Notes: generated by a model not told the origin, from the sequence alone. A DNA stretch of 62,314 nt from Lujinxingiaceae bacterium (GCA_013697635.1 JACCWM010000206.1:1-62314); one strand, 5' to 3'; counted from the first letter of the stretch, positions 19,339 through 28,874 are shown. Program-made: numbers and translations.

Positions 19339-19827
19339 ATGCTCAAATCATTGCTCAAAGACATTTTGGATCACAGCGCCACGGTGAGCGCGCGCGCCGC
19401 GCCCACGCCCGCCATGCTTCAGCAGGTGTGGCCAACCCTGGTCGGTGAGGAGCTCGCGCGCTGCACGCATCCGGTGGGCTGGCGAGCGGGCGTGCTCGAT
19501 CTCGAAGTGAAAACAGCGAGCTTGCTCGTGGAGTTTGAGCGCCAGCGCCCCGTGCTTCGAGCGCGCATCGCAGCGCTTTTGCCCTGGCCTCTGACGGACA
19601 TCACCCTGGCGCTGGCGCCTCGCACGCGGAAGTTTCACGTAGCCCTGGCCGTTGTAAGCGATGAGCGCGGCGTCGATTTGAGCCCTTCGATCCGCGCACA
19701 AGAGCTTTCAGCGGCGCTGCTCACGGATTTGGAGCGTCTCGACGAGGACACCCGCGCATGTCTGCTGCGCATCGGCCAGCGCGTGCGCACGCTGGCCAGC
19801 CGCCCCCCGGATGATCGTGGAGCATGA
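19339..19827 (+). CDS. DUF721 (DciA-like) protein
   Basis: A 162-residue protein. Its first 90 residues fit the DUF721/DciA family: a helix with LQQVWPTLVGEELARCTHP, then a strand-rich part (GVLDLEVKTASLLVEFERQRP) typical of the KH-like fold. DciA loads the replicative helicase in bacteria that lack DnaC or DnaI; that role is known for the family and inferred here. The C-terminal half is specific to this protein. The start is the ATG at 19339. It stands alone on the plus strand, divergent from the tRNA. Confidence 0.75.
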   Translation: MLKSLLKDILDHSATVSARAAPTPAMLQQVWPTLVGEELARCTHPVGWRAGVLDLEVKTASLLVEFERQRPVLRARIAALLPWPLTDITLALAPRTRKFHVALAVVSDERGVDLSPSIRAQELSAALLTDLERLDEDTRACLLRIGQRVRTLASRPPDDRGA

Positions 19828-20098
19828 AGGCTCAATCCAAGCGAATGTGCGAACTACACCTTGCGCACCAGTCGCGATTTCGATATGGAAACAGGGGCTG
19901 GCGTTCAGTTTGAACCGGTCTGGCGCAATCGAGCCCCGGCTCGGTGGCCACAGACCATGAGCCCCGTCCTATGAGCCGGTGTCCCTCAGGCTAGCGTCCA
20001 CGCCTTCGCGTGGAGATCAGGTCGCTCTCGGCCCCATCGAAGATGACCGGCCGTGACTTCAATTCTTACGTTGTAGAAACAGGCGAGCCCCACAACCC

Positions 20099-22219
20099 AT
20101 GTTGGAAACCTCCCACAAGACCTTCGATTCATTTTATCTCAGCGATGAGATGCTCCGCGCACTGCGCGCCGTGGCCTACCACGCGCCGACTCCTGCACAG
20201 GTAGCATCCATCCCCTTGATCATGGCCGGCATCGACATCATCGTGCAGGCCCAGACCGGTTCGGGAAAAACGGCGGCCTTCGCCATTCCCGTGATCGAAA
20301 TGCTCGAGCATCATCCGGGCAAGGTCGAGGTTCTCGTCATCGTTCCGACCCGTGAGCTTGCCAAGCAAGTTTGCGAAGAGTTCGAGCGCCTGGGCGCCTA
20401 CAAGGATCTCTCGGCAACGGCGATCTACGGTGGTACCTCCTACGAGCCTCAGTTCGCCGCCTTGCAGACCGCACAAATTGTCTGTGCCACGCCCGGGCGC
20501 CTGATCGATCACCTCAATCGTGGCACCATCGACCTGAGCCAGTTGCGCGTTCTCTGCCTGGACGAAGCCGACGAGATGCTCTCGATGGGCTTTCGCGACG
20601 ACATCGAAGCTGTGATCAGGCACCTGCCCGAGGAGCGCCAGAGTCTGCTCTTCTCGGCCACGATCACCGAGGACATCAAGGCGCTTGCCAACCGGATTCT
20701 CTTTTATCCGGAGTTCATCGCGCTCTCGACCGACTCGGTAGCCACGGCCGATGTCACCCATTACTATTACAACGTGCGCGGCGTCGGTCGTCCCCGTGAC
20801 CTGATCAAGGTGCTCGAATTCGAGGAGCCGGACAGCGCGATCATTTTTTGCAACACCAAGGACGACACCTTCACGGTGACCTCGTTTCTCAAGCGCCACG
20901 GCTACCGCGCCGACGTGCTCAACGGCGATCTTCCCCAGGCCGAGCGCGAGAAGACGCTGGCCGCGCTGCGTGCCGGCCGAATCGACTTCATCGTCGCCAC
21001 CGACGTGGCCGCGCGCGGCATCGACATCTCCGACTTGAGCCATGTCATCAATTACGCGCTGCCGGAGTCGGCCGAAGTCTACATTCACCGCACCGGCCGC
21101 ACCGGTCGCGCGGGCAAAAAGGGCATCGCAATCAGTTTGATCGCGCCCACCGAAGTAACGACCTTTTTTCAGGTCACCAAACTCTACGACGTCAAGATGC
21201 AAAAGCGCGAGTTGCCGACCACCGAGGACATCGTCACGGCCAAACAGGGCCGCGCGCTGGGACGCCTGGGCGATCAACTCGGACAACTTGGCAAGCTGCC
21301 TTACGGCGGCAAGCTCGGCATGGCGGAGCAATTGCTGGGCAGCCTCCCAAGCAATGGCGAGCCCGCACAGCTCCACCAGATCAAGCTCGTCGCACGGCTT
21401 CTCGCGCTGGCCGATCGGGTGCTCAAGGGCGAGCCGTTGAGCGTCGCACCCAACGCCGACGCAAAAAAGAGCGCCGTCAGCCCTGTTGCTCCTGAGCCTG
21501 AGCCTGCTCATCAAACGCCAGCCTCGCCAGCTCCTGTCGAGGCAGCGAGCGAGCCAGTTCAGCTCGAAGAGGCAGCGCCCCTTGCGCCTGTTGTCGAGGC
21601 CCCCGTCAAGGAAATCCAGGAGCGCCCGCGTCGCGGCGCTTCCCGCAGACAGGAGGAAACACGCCCTGCCCCGGCAGCCGAGCGCCTCCAGGCCGAGCCT
21701 GCCGTTGCCGTCGAAGCCGAGGCTGCCGTCGAGGTCGAGGTCGAGCCGCTCGCTCAAGCGCAGGTCGCACCGGCTGCTCCCGCCGAGCCAATCGTCGATC
21801 ATGAACGCCCCAAACGCGTTCGTACCCGCAGAGCACACCTCGCGAACAGCGCGACAGACGCTACATCGCCTGGCGAGGCTGTCCAGGCGGCTCCCGAAGC
21901 GCCGGCTCGCGTCACCGCGAGCCAGACCGAAGACGCGCCGGCCGAGGCCGTTGAAGGTGAAGATGAGAGCGTTTCGAGCAGCGTGATGCGAAAAATGTAT
22001 CTCAACGTCGGGAAGGAGCGATTGGGCGATGCGATCTCCATTATCGATATGATATGTTTCATGGCCGGCGTGGATCCGGAGGATATCGGGGAGGTTACGC
22101 TCGAGAACACCTACAGCTACGTGCAGGTGCGACGCGACTACTTCCACGACATCATCGCCGCGCTCCATCAGCAAGAGTGGGAAGGCGCCACGCTGACGGC
22201 TCAACCGGCCAGAAAGTAG
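20099..22219 (+). CDS. DEAD-box RNA helicase with DbpA-like C-terminal domain
   Basis: A 706-residue ATP-dependent RNA helicase. Motif I AQTGSGKT is at residues 51-58, motif II DEAD at 155-158, motif III SAT near 188, and motif VI HRTGRTGRAG near 335. Residues about 450-620 form a low-complexity Ala/Pro/Glu linker. The last 75 residues (RKMYLNVGKERLGD onward) fit the DbpA/CsdA RNA-recognition domain. Likely roles are ribosome assembly and RNA turnover in the cold. The ATG at 20099 has no strong Shine-Dalgarno sequence. A long leader precedes it, with a 7-base hairpin at 19997-20014. Confidence 0.92.
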   Translation: MLETSHKTFDSFYLSDEMLRALRAVAYHAPTPAQVASIPLIMAGIDIIVQAQTGSGKTAAFAIPVIEMLEHHPGKVEVLVIVPTRELAKQVCEEFERLGAYKDLSATAIYGGTSYEPQFAALQTAQIVCATPGRLIDHLNRGTIDLSQLRVLCLDEADEMLSMGFRDDIEAVIRHLPEERQSLLFSATITEDIKALANRILFYPEFIALSTDSVATADVTHYYYNVRGVGRPRDLIKVLEFEEPDSAIIFCNTKDDTFTVTSFLKRHGYRADVLNGDLPQAEREKTLAALRAGRIDFIVATDVAARGIDISDLSHVINYALPESAEVYIHRTGRTGRAGKKGIAISLIAPTEVTTFFQVTKLYDVKMQKRELPTTEDIVTAKQGRALGRLGDQLGQLGKLPYGGKLGMAEQLLGSLPSNGEPAQLHQIKLVARLLALADRVLKGEPLSVAPNADAKKSAVSPVAPEPEPAHQTPASPAPVEAASEPVQLEEAAPLAPVVEAPVKEIQERPRRGASRRQEETRPAPAAERLQAEPAVAVEAEAAVEVEVEPLAQAQVAPAAPAEPIVDHERPKRVRTRRAHLANSATDATSPGEAVQAAPEAPARVTASQTEDAPAEAVEGEDESVSSSVMRKMYLNVGKERLGDAISIIDMICFMAGVDPEDIGEVTLENTYSYVQVRRDYFHDIIAALHQQEWEGATLTAQPARK

Positions 22220-22288
22220 GAGCAGCACCTGCTGCCATATCGTAGTCGACGGGCTCCCAGGTGAGTCCAATCTTCGCGGAGAAATTCC

Positions 22289-22849
22289 ATGCGCCATCGG
22301 CAATTGCTCGCTCACTCCAGGATCGTTCTCGTATTCTTAGCGGCGCTGATGTTCACCGTTGTCGGCTGTGAGCAAGAGGCCGCGACCCCGATCGACGAGA
22401 TCGTCGTCGATCCGTCACTGCCGCCGGCCGTGGTCGATCTGCCCCCTGCCCCGCCCGCATCGGCCTACGTTATTCTCGAGACGAACTCCGATGGCTCACT
22501 GCGCGTCGCTGGCCTGATCAGCAATCAGACCAAGCATCTTGGCCAGTCGGTCGAGATTTCCGCCGAGATCGTCTCGCTCTCGGCCGACTGCGACCCCAAG
22601 AAGGCCAAGTTGGCGAACACGGAGTGCCAGGAGCCCCACTTGGTCATCAAGGACAACCGCGATGCTGAAAAACAATTGCTCGTGGTCGGCTACAAAGAAG
22701 AGTTCGTCAAAAAGGCCAAGCTCAAGGTCGGCGACAAACATCTCTTTCGCGGCGTCTATCAAAAGGTCGCTCAGGGCTTTGTGGCATCCGAGGACGGCTT
22801 GCTTTTGCTCGACGCAGTCGGCGAGCACGAAGTAATCGCCCAGAAGTAA
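22289..22849 (+). CDS. putative lipoprotein of unknown function
   Basis: A 186-residue protein with a signal peptide and lipobox at Cys27 (TVVGC), followed by a Pro-rich spacer and a compact domain of about 120 residues with two Cys (SADCDPKK, NTECQE). The domain alternates short strands (VEISAEIVSL, LVIKDN, LLVVGYKEEF, KHLFRGVYQKV), suggesting a small beta-barrel such as an OB-like fold, but no family is recognised. The ATG at 22289 lies 69 bases after the helicase gene and may share its transcript; a bidirectional terminator follows. Confidence 0.75.
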   Translation: MRHRQLLAHSRIVLVFLAALMFTVVGCEQEAATPIDEIVVDPSLPPAVVDLPPAPPASAYVILETNSDGSLRVAGLISNQTKHLGQSVEISAEIVSLSADCDPKKAKLANTECQEPHLVIKDNRDAEKQLLVVGYKEEFVKKAKLKVGDKHLFRGVYQKVAQGFVASEDGLLLLDAVGEHEVIAQK

Positions 22850-22870
22850 ACCGCTGAGCTTCAATCAAAA

Positions 22871-22924
22871 CGACCATAAAAAAGCGTGCCCACCACCTGT
22901 GGAGGGCACGCTTTTTTATGGTCG
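22871..22924. terminator. bidirectional terminator between convergent genes
   Basis: A perfect 21-base inverted repeat (22871-22891 with 22904-22924) has a 12-base loop that itself pairs. T runs lie inside both arms, so it can stop transcripts from the lipoprotein gene on the plus strand and the methyltransferase gene on the minus strand. Confidence 0.9.
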
Positions 22925-22943
22925 TTAAGAACGCTCTACCGTC

Positions 22944-24623
22944 TCAGCCCTTGCTCTTCTTTTCAGCAAGCACGAGCAGGCGGCTGCTGGCCGGGCCGAG
23001 GAAATAGCCGCGGTGATGACGCTCGCCGCTGACTTCGAGCACGGCAAAGCCTGACAGGTTGAGCATCTGGCGCAGCTCATGGAGCGAGTAAAGGCGCACA
23101 TAGCTGTGTTGCTCGAGCGGCGGTGAGCCGTCCTCATAGATGAACGAGCGCTTGGCGTGCATGACGCTCAAGTTGTAGTCGAACTCGACCTCCTCGAGGA
23201 AGATGCAGTTGTTGCCCTCCCACCAGGTACGCGCGGGCATCTGACTGACGATGTAATCACGATTGACGACATCGATGAGAAAGCGTCCTCCAGGCTTCAA
23301 GGCGCGGTGAACGCCTTGTACGACCTTGAGGTTGGTGCGGTCGTCAAAGTAGCCAAGCGAGGTCTGCCAGATAAAGCAGCCATCGAAGATCTCCTGAAAG
23401 CCCAGCTCACGCATGTCGCCGTGAATGAACTTGATCGACTGAGATCGTTTTTTCGAGTCATTCAACGCTTTTTGCAACATCGGCATGGAGAGATCCAGGC
23501 CGACCATCTCGTAGCCACGCTGGCTCAACTCGATCGAATGGCGCCCGAAACCGCAGGCCAGATCGAGGATGCGCGACTCCTTCTTGAGGTTCAAGCTCTG
23601 GACGATGAACTCGACATCGCGATCGGTCTGATGGCTGAGGTCATTGGGCAGTGTGCGAAGAAACTCCTCGCTAAACGCTTCCTGAAACCAGATATCGCGC
23701 GGGCGCGACTTCTTGGGACGCTCGGTGACCTTTTGGGCGGCCTTTTGCTCTTCGAGCAGTTCTTGAACCAGGCCACGCATCTCCGGGTCTTCTTTGCCCG
23801 GGCTGCGAGCCGGAGCGCTGGCCGCTGCGGCCGGAGCTGCCGGAGCTGCTGCGGCGGCCGGAGCAGCTGCTGCAGCTGGCGGTGCGGCGCTAGGCGCAGC
23901 ACGTGGCTTGGGCGGGGGCTTGGTTAAGAACGCCTCGTCGATCTCGAGAGCGTCGCTGTCGAGCTCAATGGGCTCGGGTTGAATCTCGGGCAAGGCCGGG
24001 GCCTGGCTGCGCGCGGGAGCAGGCGCCTGCTCGACAGGTGCTGCCAACTCGGCGCTGGCCCGAGCGCGCTGGCGTGCGATATCGCGCGCTGCTTTGGGAG
24101 GGCCTTCCTGCCAACGCTTGATGAGCACGCGCGGCGGCAAGATGATAATCTCCGGCGCCAGGCGCTGGTCGAGCAGCAGCGTGGAAACACTGACTTCCGC
24201 GGATCGGCGGCTCAGGTATTGGTCGAGTTGGTGTCGATCGACGGCCTGCATCTGAATGGTCTTGACCATCGATTGCCGGTCGTATTCGACCGCTTCGGGC
24301 GCACCCACATGGGTGGCTTCGTCGAACTCGCTGTCGCCGTCAACCTTTCGAGTGGCTCCCGTACGTCGTCGAGCAATGATCGCTGCGGCGGGCACTTCGG
24401 TGCTTCCCACACCAGCCTCGTCAGGAACACGAAAGGTCGGCATCTCAAAGCCCAACGTGTCGATGTCGTCGACCATTTCCCTGGGTGGTTGCGTGGTTGA
24501 CCCCACCTCTTCGGTCAATTCGATGACATCGCTATCTTCATCCATCGCACGATCCAAGCCTGCGGTTTTGTCAGCAGAATTTGGCACTGATTCGAACTCC
24601 TCAGTCCTGACTGGAATAGCCAA
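22944..24623 (-). CDS. class I methyltransferase with long disordered N-terminal half
   Basis: A 559-residue protein. The C-terminal part (about 320-559) is a Rossmann-type methyltransferase: motif I ILDLACGFGRHS near 355, MVGLDLS after it, and ALKPGGRFLIDVVN near 470. The first half is acidic and then Pro/Ala-rich, with an Ala/Pro run near 245-275, and contains no recognisable domain. The target is unknown. The start is uncertain: the longest frame begins with TTG at 24623, and an ATG at 24545 would remove 26 residues; neither has a clear ribosome site. Convergent with the lipoprotein gene through the shared terminator. Confidence 0.8.
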   Translation of the reverse strand: MAIPVRTEEFESVPNSADKTAGLDRAMDEDSDVIELTEEVGSTTQPPREMVDDIDTLGFEMPTFRVPDEAGVGSTEVPAAAIIARRRTGATRKVDGDSEFDEATHVGAPEAVEYDRQSMVKTIQMQAVDRHQLDQYLSRRSAEVSVSTLLLDQRLAPEIIILPPRVLIKRWQEGPPKAARDIARQRARASAELAAPVEQAPAPARSQAPALPEIQPEPIELDSDALEIDEAFLTKPPPKPRAAPSAAPPAAAAAPAAAAAPAAPAAAASAPARSPGKEDPEMRGLVQELLEEQKAAQKVTERPKKSRPRDIWFQEAFSEEFLRTLPNDLSHQTDRDVEFIVQSLNLKKESRILDLACGFGRHSIELSQRGYEMVGLDLSMPMLQKALNDSKKRSQSIKFIHGDMRELGFQEIFDGCFIWQTSLGYFDDRTNLKVVQGVHRALKPGGRFLIDVVNRDYIVSQMPARTWWEGNNCIFLEEVEFDYNLSVMHAKRSFIYEDGSPPLEQHSYVRLYSLHELRQMLNLSGFAVLEVSGERHHRGYFLGPASSRLLVLAEKKSKG

Positions 24624-24827
24624 CTTGAATTCCAGTCGGCATGGCCGGTTTCGGGCATGGGGCAGGCCCGATGTTCACTCGAACACCAGTTTTTCCAAGC
24701 CATGCTCACGCCGCTCGAGTGTACCCCAGGAGTTCGACTCTAACAAGCGTGTATGCCGTGGGCTGACGCACTCTTTCGCAGCACGATGCAAGGGGCGGGA
24801 GCGCGCCTCAAGCAGCGCACTGAAGCG

Positions 24828-25784
24828 CTACTTGCGATTGAGTGGATTATTGGCCAGTCGAGTGTTCAGACCGTCGAGTGCGTCGGCCAATTCCCGATCA
24901 GTAGACGGCCGCGCGTCGGCTATCAGCAAGGCTGTGCTGGGGTGATCGACGAGCAAGAGGGCCCGCGTGGCCTCGGCGCGCAGCCTGGCGTCACCGCTGA
25001 CAAAAATCGCAAAGAGGGCTTCGGCGGCAATCTGGCGCGTGCGATCGCCTTGTTGGCTGTTGGCAAGGCGTGTGGTCTGCCAGGCCCAGCTGTTGGCCAC
25101 ACTGCTCAGCGCGCCCATGGCCACGATCTTGCTGTCGGGGTTGGTCGTCTGCAACAGGTGTTGGGCCAAGAAGGTTGCCACGTCGGGCCGTCGTGCCGAG
25201 GCCAGGCCGGCGATGATCGCGTCTTGTTTCGACCCCGCTCTGGTGGCGATCTCGAGCAGCGCCGCAATCGATGCGTCGTCGTCGAGCTTGCCGAGCGCTT
25301 CGCTGGCCGCGCTCAGCACGACCACATTGTGCTCGTTGCCTTTGAGCACGGCCTGGAGCACCCCGAAGGCGCGTGGATCGCGCAGATCGCCGACGGCCTC
25401 GATCATCGCGGCGCGGTAAACCGTCCATGCGCTCAGGCGCATGCCACTGGCGATCGGGCTTTCGGTGGCGATGGCGCTCAACATCGGCAAGAGCGCCTCG
25501 GGCCCCAGAGCCTTGAACAGCCCACTGACCGGCGCCAGGCGCCCTCGCTTGTTGCGATCGGCGCGGATCACGCTGGCCTTGAGCTCATCGAGACGCACGA
25601 AGATCATCGGATTTTCGACGCGCAAGCGCTCAATCTGCGCCTTCAGTGGCACAAGCTCGGGTCTGTCGATTTCAGCCAAGTCTGCGCTCGGGCCGGACTG
25701 GGCCATCGATGGCTTGATGCCGGTCAACAAAGACGTTCCTGCGAAGATGCTGATGAGTGACACGATGATAAGTTTGCGTTTCAT
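24828..25784 (-). CDS. exported HEAT-repeat protein coupled to the PAD-like gene
   Basis: A 318-residue protein with a signal peptide (hydrophobic 6-25, likely cleavage after PSMA) and about six helical repeats of HEAT/PBS type from residue 90 onward (for example LRDPRAFGVLQAVLKG and SIAALLEIATRAG). Such solenoids usually bind proteins. The ATG at 25784 overlaps the TGA of the upstream gene as ATGA, so translation is probably coupled and the two products made together. GGGAG lies about 9 bases before the ATG. No catalytic motif is seen; a binding or scaffold role for the deiminase partner is an inference from coupling only. Confidence 0.8.
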   Translation of the reverse strand: MKRKLIIVSLISIFAGTSLLTGIKPSMAQSGPSADLAEIDRPELVPLKAQIERLRVENPMIFVRLDELKASVIRADRNKRGRLAPVSGLFKALGPEALLPMLSAIATESPIASGMRLSAWTVYRAAMIEAVGDLRDPRAFGVLQAVLKGNEHNVVVLSAASEALGKLDDDASIAALLEIATRAGSKQDAIIAGLASARRPDVATFLAQHLLQTTNPDSKIVAMGALSSVANSWAWQTTRLANSQQGDRTRQIAAEALFAIFVSGDARLRAEATRALLLVDHPSTALLIADARPSTDRELADALDGLNTRLANNPLNRK

Positions 25785-27835
25785 TGTGCGTGCTCCCACC
25801 AACGGTAATCTTTGGGAATCCGACGTTCGACATTGCTTCCACAGTGCACCTCGCCGATGTTGAGATGGTAAAGATCCCAGTTTTCGATCCAGTGGACGGT
25901 GATGTCGAGCTCAGCGAGCGCCTCTTCCATCTGGGCCTCAAATATGTCGACGCCGCCGATGACTGGTCCGTGCGGCTTGGGCGATCCGAAGTGCTTATCG
26001 TTGAAGGAAATCCCATTGACCGTTCCCGGCTGATAGGCCATCGAGGCGCCATAGGTCTTCTCGTGCAAAAACGGGATGCGCACGATCTCGGCCTCGACAA
26101 TGCCAGTGGCCTGCTTGAAGACCAGGAATTGCTCGTCAATCTTGATGGCGGCCTCGGCGCTCGCGGCCATGATCGCGGCGTCGTCGAGCACCTCGGCGAT
26201 GGTTACGGTTGCGGATTCACCCGGCGGGCAACCGGCTCGCGTGCAAAGATCGTAGTCGATCGCCTGATGCTTGCCGACGAACATGGGTACTTCGCCGTGG
26301 CCGGCGTCGCGCTGATTGATCAGCATCTGGCGAGCCATGACCGGATCGTTGAGCAGCAGACTCCAGCCGCGCGCATTGTCGGCTTTAACGTAGCTGAAGA
26401 TCTCATCGACGTGGGCCACGAGCAACCAGAGGGTGTCGATGTAGATGGGATCCTGCACGTTCTGGCCTACGAGCATGCGGTCAAAGGCGGCGTCGGGCAT
26501 GTTGCTGGCACTCTTGCCCCGAATCACCCGCCCGGCTGGATAGGCCACGCCGTTGTGCTCGTAGGGCGGGATCGTCTCGGTATTTCCAAAGGAATCGAGA
26601 GTATCGGAGGAATCGTGCACATCAAGGTAGCGTCCGATCTCCGGGTAGGAGCCTCGGGCGCGCTCACCGTACAACCAGAGGATCACGTCATTGAGATCGT
26701 AGCCGGCCAAATCGAAGGGATCTTGATTCTTGTCCGGGCTAAAGACCGTCACACCGGCGACGTCGGGGCCGCGAAGCTCGGTGTAGACGACCCGGCCGGC
26801 CTCGCGAAGCGGCTCCGGTAGCGGTTCACGGTAGTACTGATAGAGCAACGTGTAGAGATCTCTCATCGACTCGGGATATTCCAGATTCGCTGAACGAAAG
26901 TAGACTTGAATGGCCTGCATGCCTTCTTTGCTCGGCATCGCCATGTAGCCGTTTTCAAAGAAGTCCTGGGTCCACTGATCGTCGACAAACAGCGCCCGTA
27001 GTGGTTGGGCTACATCGGCAAGATCCATGGCGCGCTTCAAATCACGGATGAACGCCTGGCTCTCCGGATCCCTGGGAAAGCTCGAAGCGAAGACCGCGTC
27101 CGCCGGATCGAGGTGGTGTCGAAGGAGCACCGGTGCCTGGCGCAGTCGCACCGTATCGGACGATTCCTCCAAAATGCCGGGCGCGCGCACGCTGAGGGTG
27201 ATGTCGACCATGCCATCCCAAACCTCACGATCGCGAATGATGTCCTTGCCTTCTATGGCGAACTCAACGCCTGCACGCAGCGCGTCGGCGTCGAGCACGT
27301 CGTTCTCTGGATCGAAGACGACAAAGCTCGTGGCCTTCTCCTGACCATTGGTGTTTCGAAACAAGCGCACATGAGCGCGAGCGGCTTCATCGATCGACAC
27401 GCGTCCCTCGGCGCCAGCGAGCGCCCCCGGCCAGGGGCGCGTTTTGATTCGCGCCAGATCGCGCAAATCGTCGTCGCCATTGACGATCTCGTCGGTCGCG
27501 TCGTTGCAGGCAGCGAGCTCGGCGTCGCTGCCGTGGCTTGGACAGCGCAGCATATCGTCGTCGATGTTAGCCAGAAAAATCGCACCATGGGCCGCGGTCC
27601 AAACCGTCTTGGAGCCCGTCTCACCTGGATCGTCAAAATCGATGACGCCGTTGCGGTTTGAGTCGGCTACGATCTCGATCGTCGGCAGCGGGATGGGATT
27701 TCCCTGTTCATCGACGACGACTGCGCTCAGATTAGGTTCGACATCGGTGCCGCCGCACGCCGCGATCAGGACTGCGGCGAAGAGAACGACAAGGCGAGGT
27801 CCGAGGGCCGACCAGGGCATCCATTTGTTCGTCAT
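25781..27835 (-). CDS. protein-arginine deiminase family lipoprotein (PAD-like)
   Basis: A 684-residue protein with a lipobox at Cys27 (LIAAC), so it is predicted to be anchored outside the inner membrane. The C-terminal 400 residues match the animal-type protein-arginine deiminase catalytic domain. The four catalytic positions known from PAD4 are present: Asp291 (TQDFFENGY), His475 and Asp477 (AHVDEIFSYV), and Cys665 (GEVHCGSN). The HFGSPKPHGPVI segment is also characteristic. Residues about 35-245 resemble the PAD middle domain, with a calcium-loop-like DSNRNGVIDFDD at 58-69; the PAD N-terminal domain is missing. Members convert protein arginine to citrulline in a calcium-dependent way. The ATG at 27835 lacks a clear Shine-Dalgarno sequence. 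Confidence 0.88.
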   Translation of the reverse strand: MTNKWMPWSALGPRLVVLFAAVLIAACGGTDVEPNLSAVVVDEQGNPIPLPTIEIVADSNRNGVIDFDDPGETGSKTVWTAAHGAIFLANIDDDMLRCPSHGSDAELAACNDATDEIVNGDDDLRDLARIKTRPWPGALAGAEGRVSIDEAARAHVRLFRNTNGQEKATSFVVFDPENDVLDADALRAGVEFAIEGKDIIRDREVWDGMVDITLSVRAPGILEESSDTVRLRQAPVLLRHHLDPADAVFASSFPRDPESQAFIRDLKRAMDLADVAQPLRALFVDDQWTQDFFENGYMAMPSKEGMQAIQVYFRSANLEYPESMRDLYTLLYQYYREPLPEPLREAGRVVYTELRGPDVAGVTVFSPDKNQDPFDLAGYDLNDVILWLYGERARGSYPEIGRYLDVHDSSDTLDSFGNTETIPPYEHNGVAYPAGRVIRGKSASNMPDAAFDRMLVGQNVQDPIYIDTLWLLVAHVDEIFSYVKADNARGWSLLLNDPVMARQMLINQRDAGHGEVPMFVGKHQAIDYDLCTRAGCPPGESATVTIAEVLDDAAIMAASAEAAIKIDEQFLVFKQATGIVEAEIVRIPFLHEKTYGASMAYQPGTVNGISFNDKHFGSPKPHGPVIGGVDIFEAQMEEALAELDITVHWIENWDLYHLNIGEVHCGSNVERRIPKDYRWWEHAQ

Positions 27836-27846
27836 GGGGACCAGCG

Positions 27847-27875
27847 AAATAGGTTAATCACACAAACAAGTCAAA
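27847..27875 (-). promoter_or_regulatory. candidate promoter of the PAD-like/HEAT pair
   Basis: On the minus strand TTGACT (27870-27875) is followed after 17 bases by TATTTC (27847-27852). The -10 element is weak. Transcription would start only about 5 bases before the ATG, giving a nearly leaderless mRNA, which would fit the missing ribosome site. Confidence 0.3.
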
Positions 27876-28010
27876 AGGGGTGGCAAAGCCCGCCAGTGGG
27901 CACAATCAACCATTGCGCCACCGGCATCTTCGCTCTCGTCAAGCTCGTGTCGAGACTAGGGAGCGACCCTTCGCTTGTCAATCGTGACCGGCAATGCGTT
28001 GGTGCAGCGC

Positions 28011-28874
28011 TCAGGAACCCACGTCGACGTTGCCTATGATCTCACCCAAACGCAGCACCTGACCGGCCTCGAGCTCGTCTTTGAAGCGAAAGGCGGGGTT
28101 GGAAATCAGGACGATGACCGTCGAGCCCAAATTGAACACACCGAGCTCGTCGCCGTGGTCGACAGCGACCGCCTCGACCGGCTCGAACTCACGACGGCGG
28201 CGAAACTTGGTGTTGGTGACGAACTTGTCAAAGCTCAGCCCGATTCGCCCAACACAAGTCGCGCCGACCTTGATCACGGCGACCCGGCCGGCAGCCGGCG
28301 TCTCCAGGTAGCTTATCAGGCGCTCGTTGACGGCGAAGAGCTCGTCGATGTTGTCCACGGCGAACGGATTGACCGGAAAAAGATAGCCCGGGATATAGCT
28401 TATCTTGTCGATTCGCCCGCTGCTTGGGCTGTGAATCCGATGGTAATCGCGTGGCGAGAGGTAAATCGTCGCATAATGGCCATTGAGAAAGCGCTTGGCC
28501 TCCTCGCCGCTGTCGACCAGATCGATGAGACGGTACTCGCGGCCTTTGGCCTGCAAGAGCACCTCGCCGGTGATCGCGCCAAAGGCGCCAAGGCAGCCGT
28601 CAACCGGGCTAACGAGCACGTGGTCGTCTTGCGACGCGATCGTGCGCGCACCTTCGCACAAATTGCGCGTAAAGAACGCGTTGAGGCTGCAATACTCGCC
28701 GGGAGGACGCTCGCCTTCGCTGATGTCGATGCCGGCATAGCTTGCAAACGCCGAGTTGACGACGCGCTGCATCGGTGCGGGAAACTCCACGTCACAAATC
28801 GAGCCGAAAACACGACTGACGAAATTCTTGGGCAGACGTCGTAGCGCCTGCAACTTCACTTGATCCATTACCAT
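28011..28874 (-). CDS. psd: phosphatidylserine decarboxylase
   Basis: A 287-residue pyruvoyl enzyme that makes phosphatidylethanolamine at the inner membrane. Self-cleavage at the LGST motif (Gly250-Ser251) should yield alpha and beta chains with Ser251 becoming the pyruvoyl group. Asp92 (SPVDG) and His148 (YHRIHSP) fit the other residues of the processing triad. The length matches the bacterial type I enzyme. The ATG at 28874 has AAGGG 7 bases upstream. A hairpin at 28908-28932 lies in the leader region. Confidence 0.94.
   Translation of the reverse strand: MVMDQVKLQALRRLPKNFVSRVFGSICDVEFPAPMQRVVNSAFASYAGIDISEGERPPGEYCSLNAFFTRNLCEGARTIASQDDHVLVSPVDGCLGAFGAITGEVLLQAKGREYRLIDLVDSGEEAKRFLNGHYATIYLSPRDYHRIHSPSSGRIDKISYIPGYLFPVNPFAVDNIDELFAVNERLISYLETPAAGRVAVIKVGATCVGRIGLSFDKFVTNTKFRRRREFEPVEAVAVDHGDELGVFNLGSTVIVLISNPAFRFKDELEAGQVLRLGEIIGNVDVGS

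Noticed and set aside
20129-22315. A 728-codon frame antisense to the DEAD-box helicase
   Set aside because: Shadow of the sense gene; no start site, no motif, and it runs through the stop region of the sense gene into the next gene.
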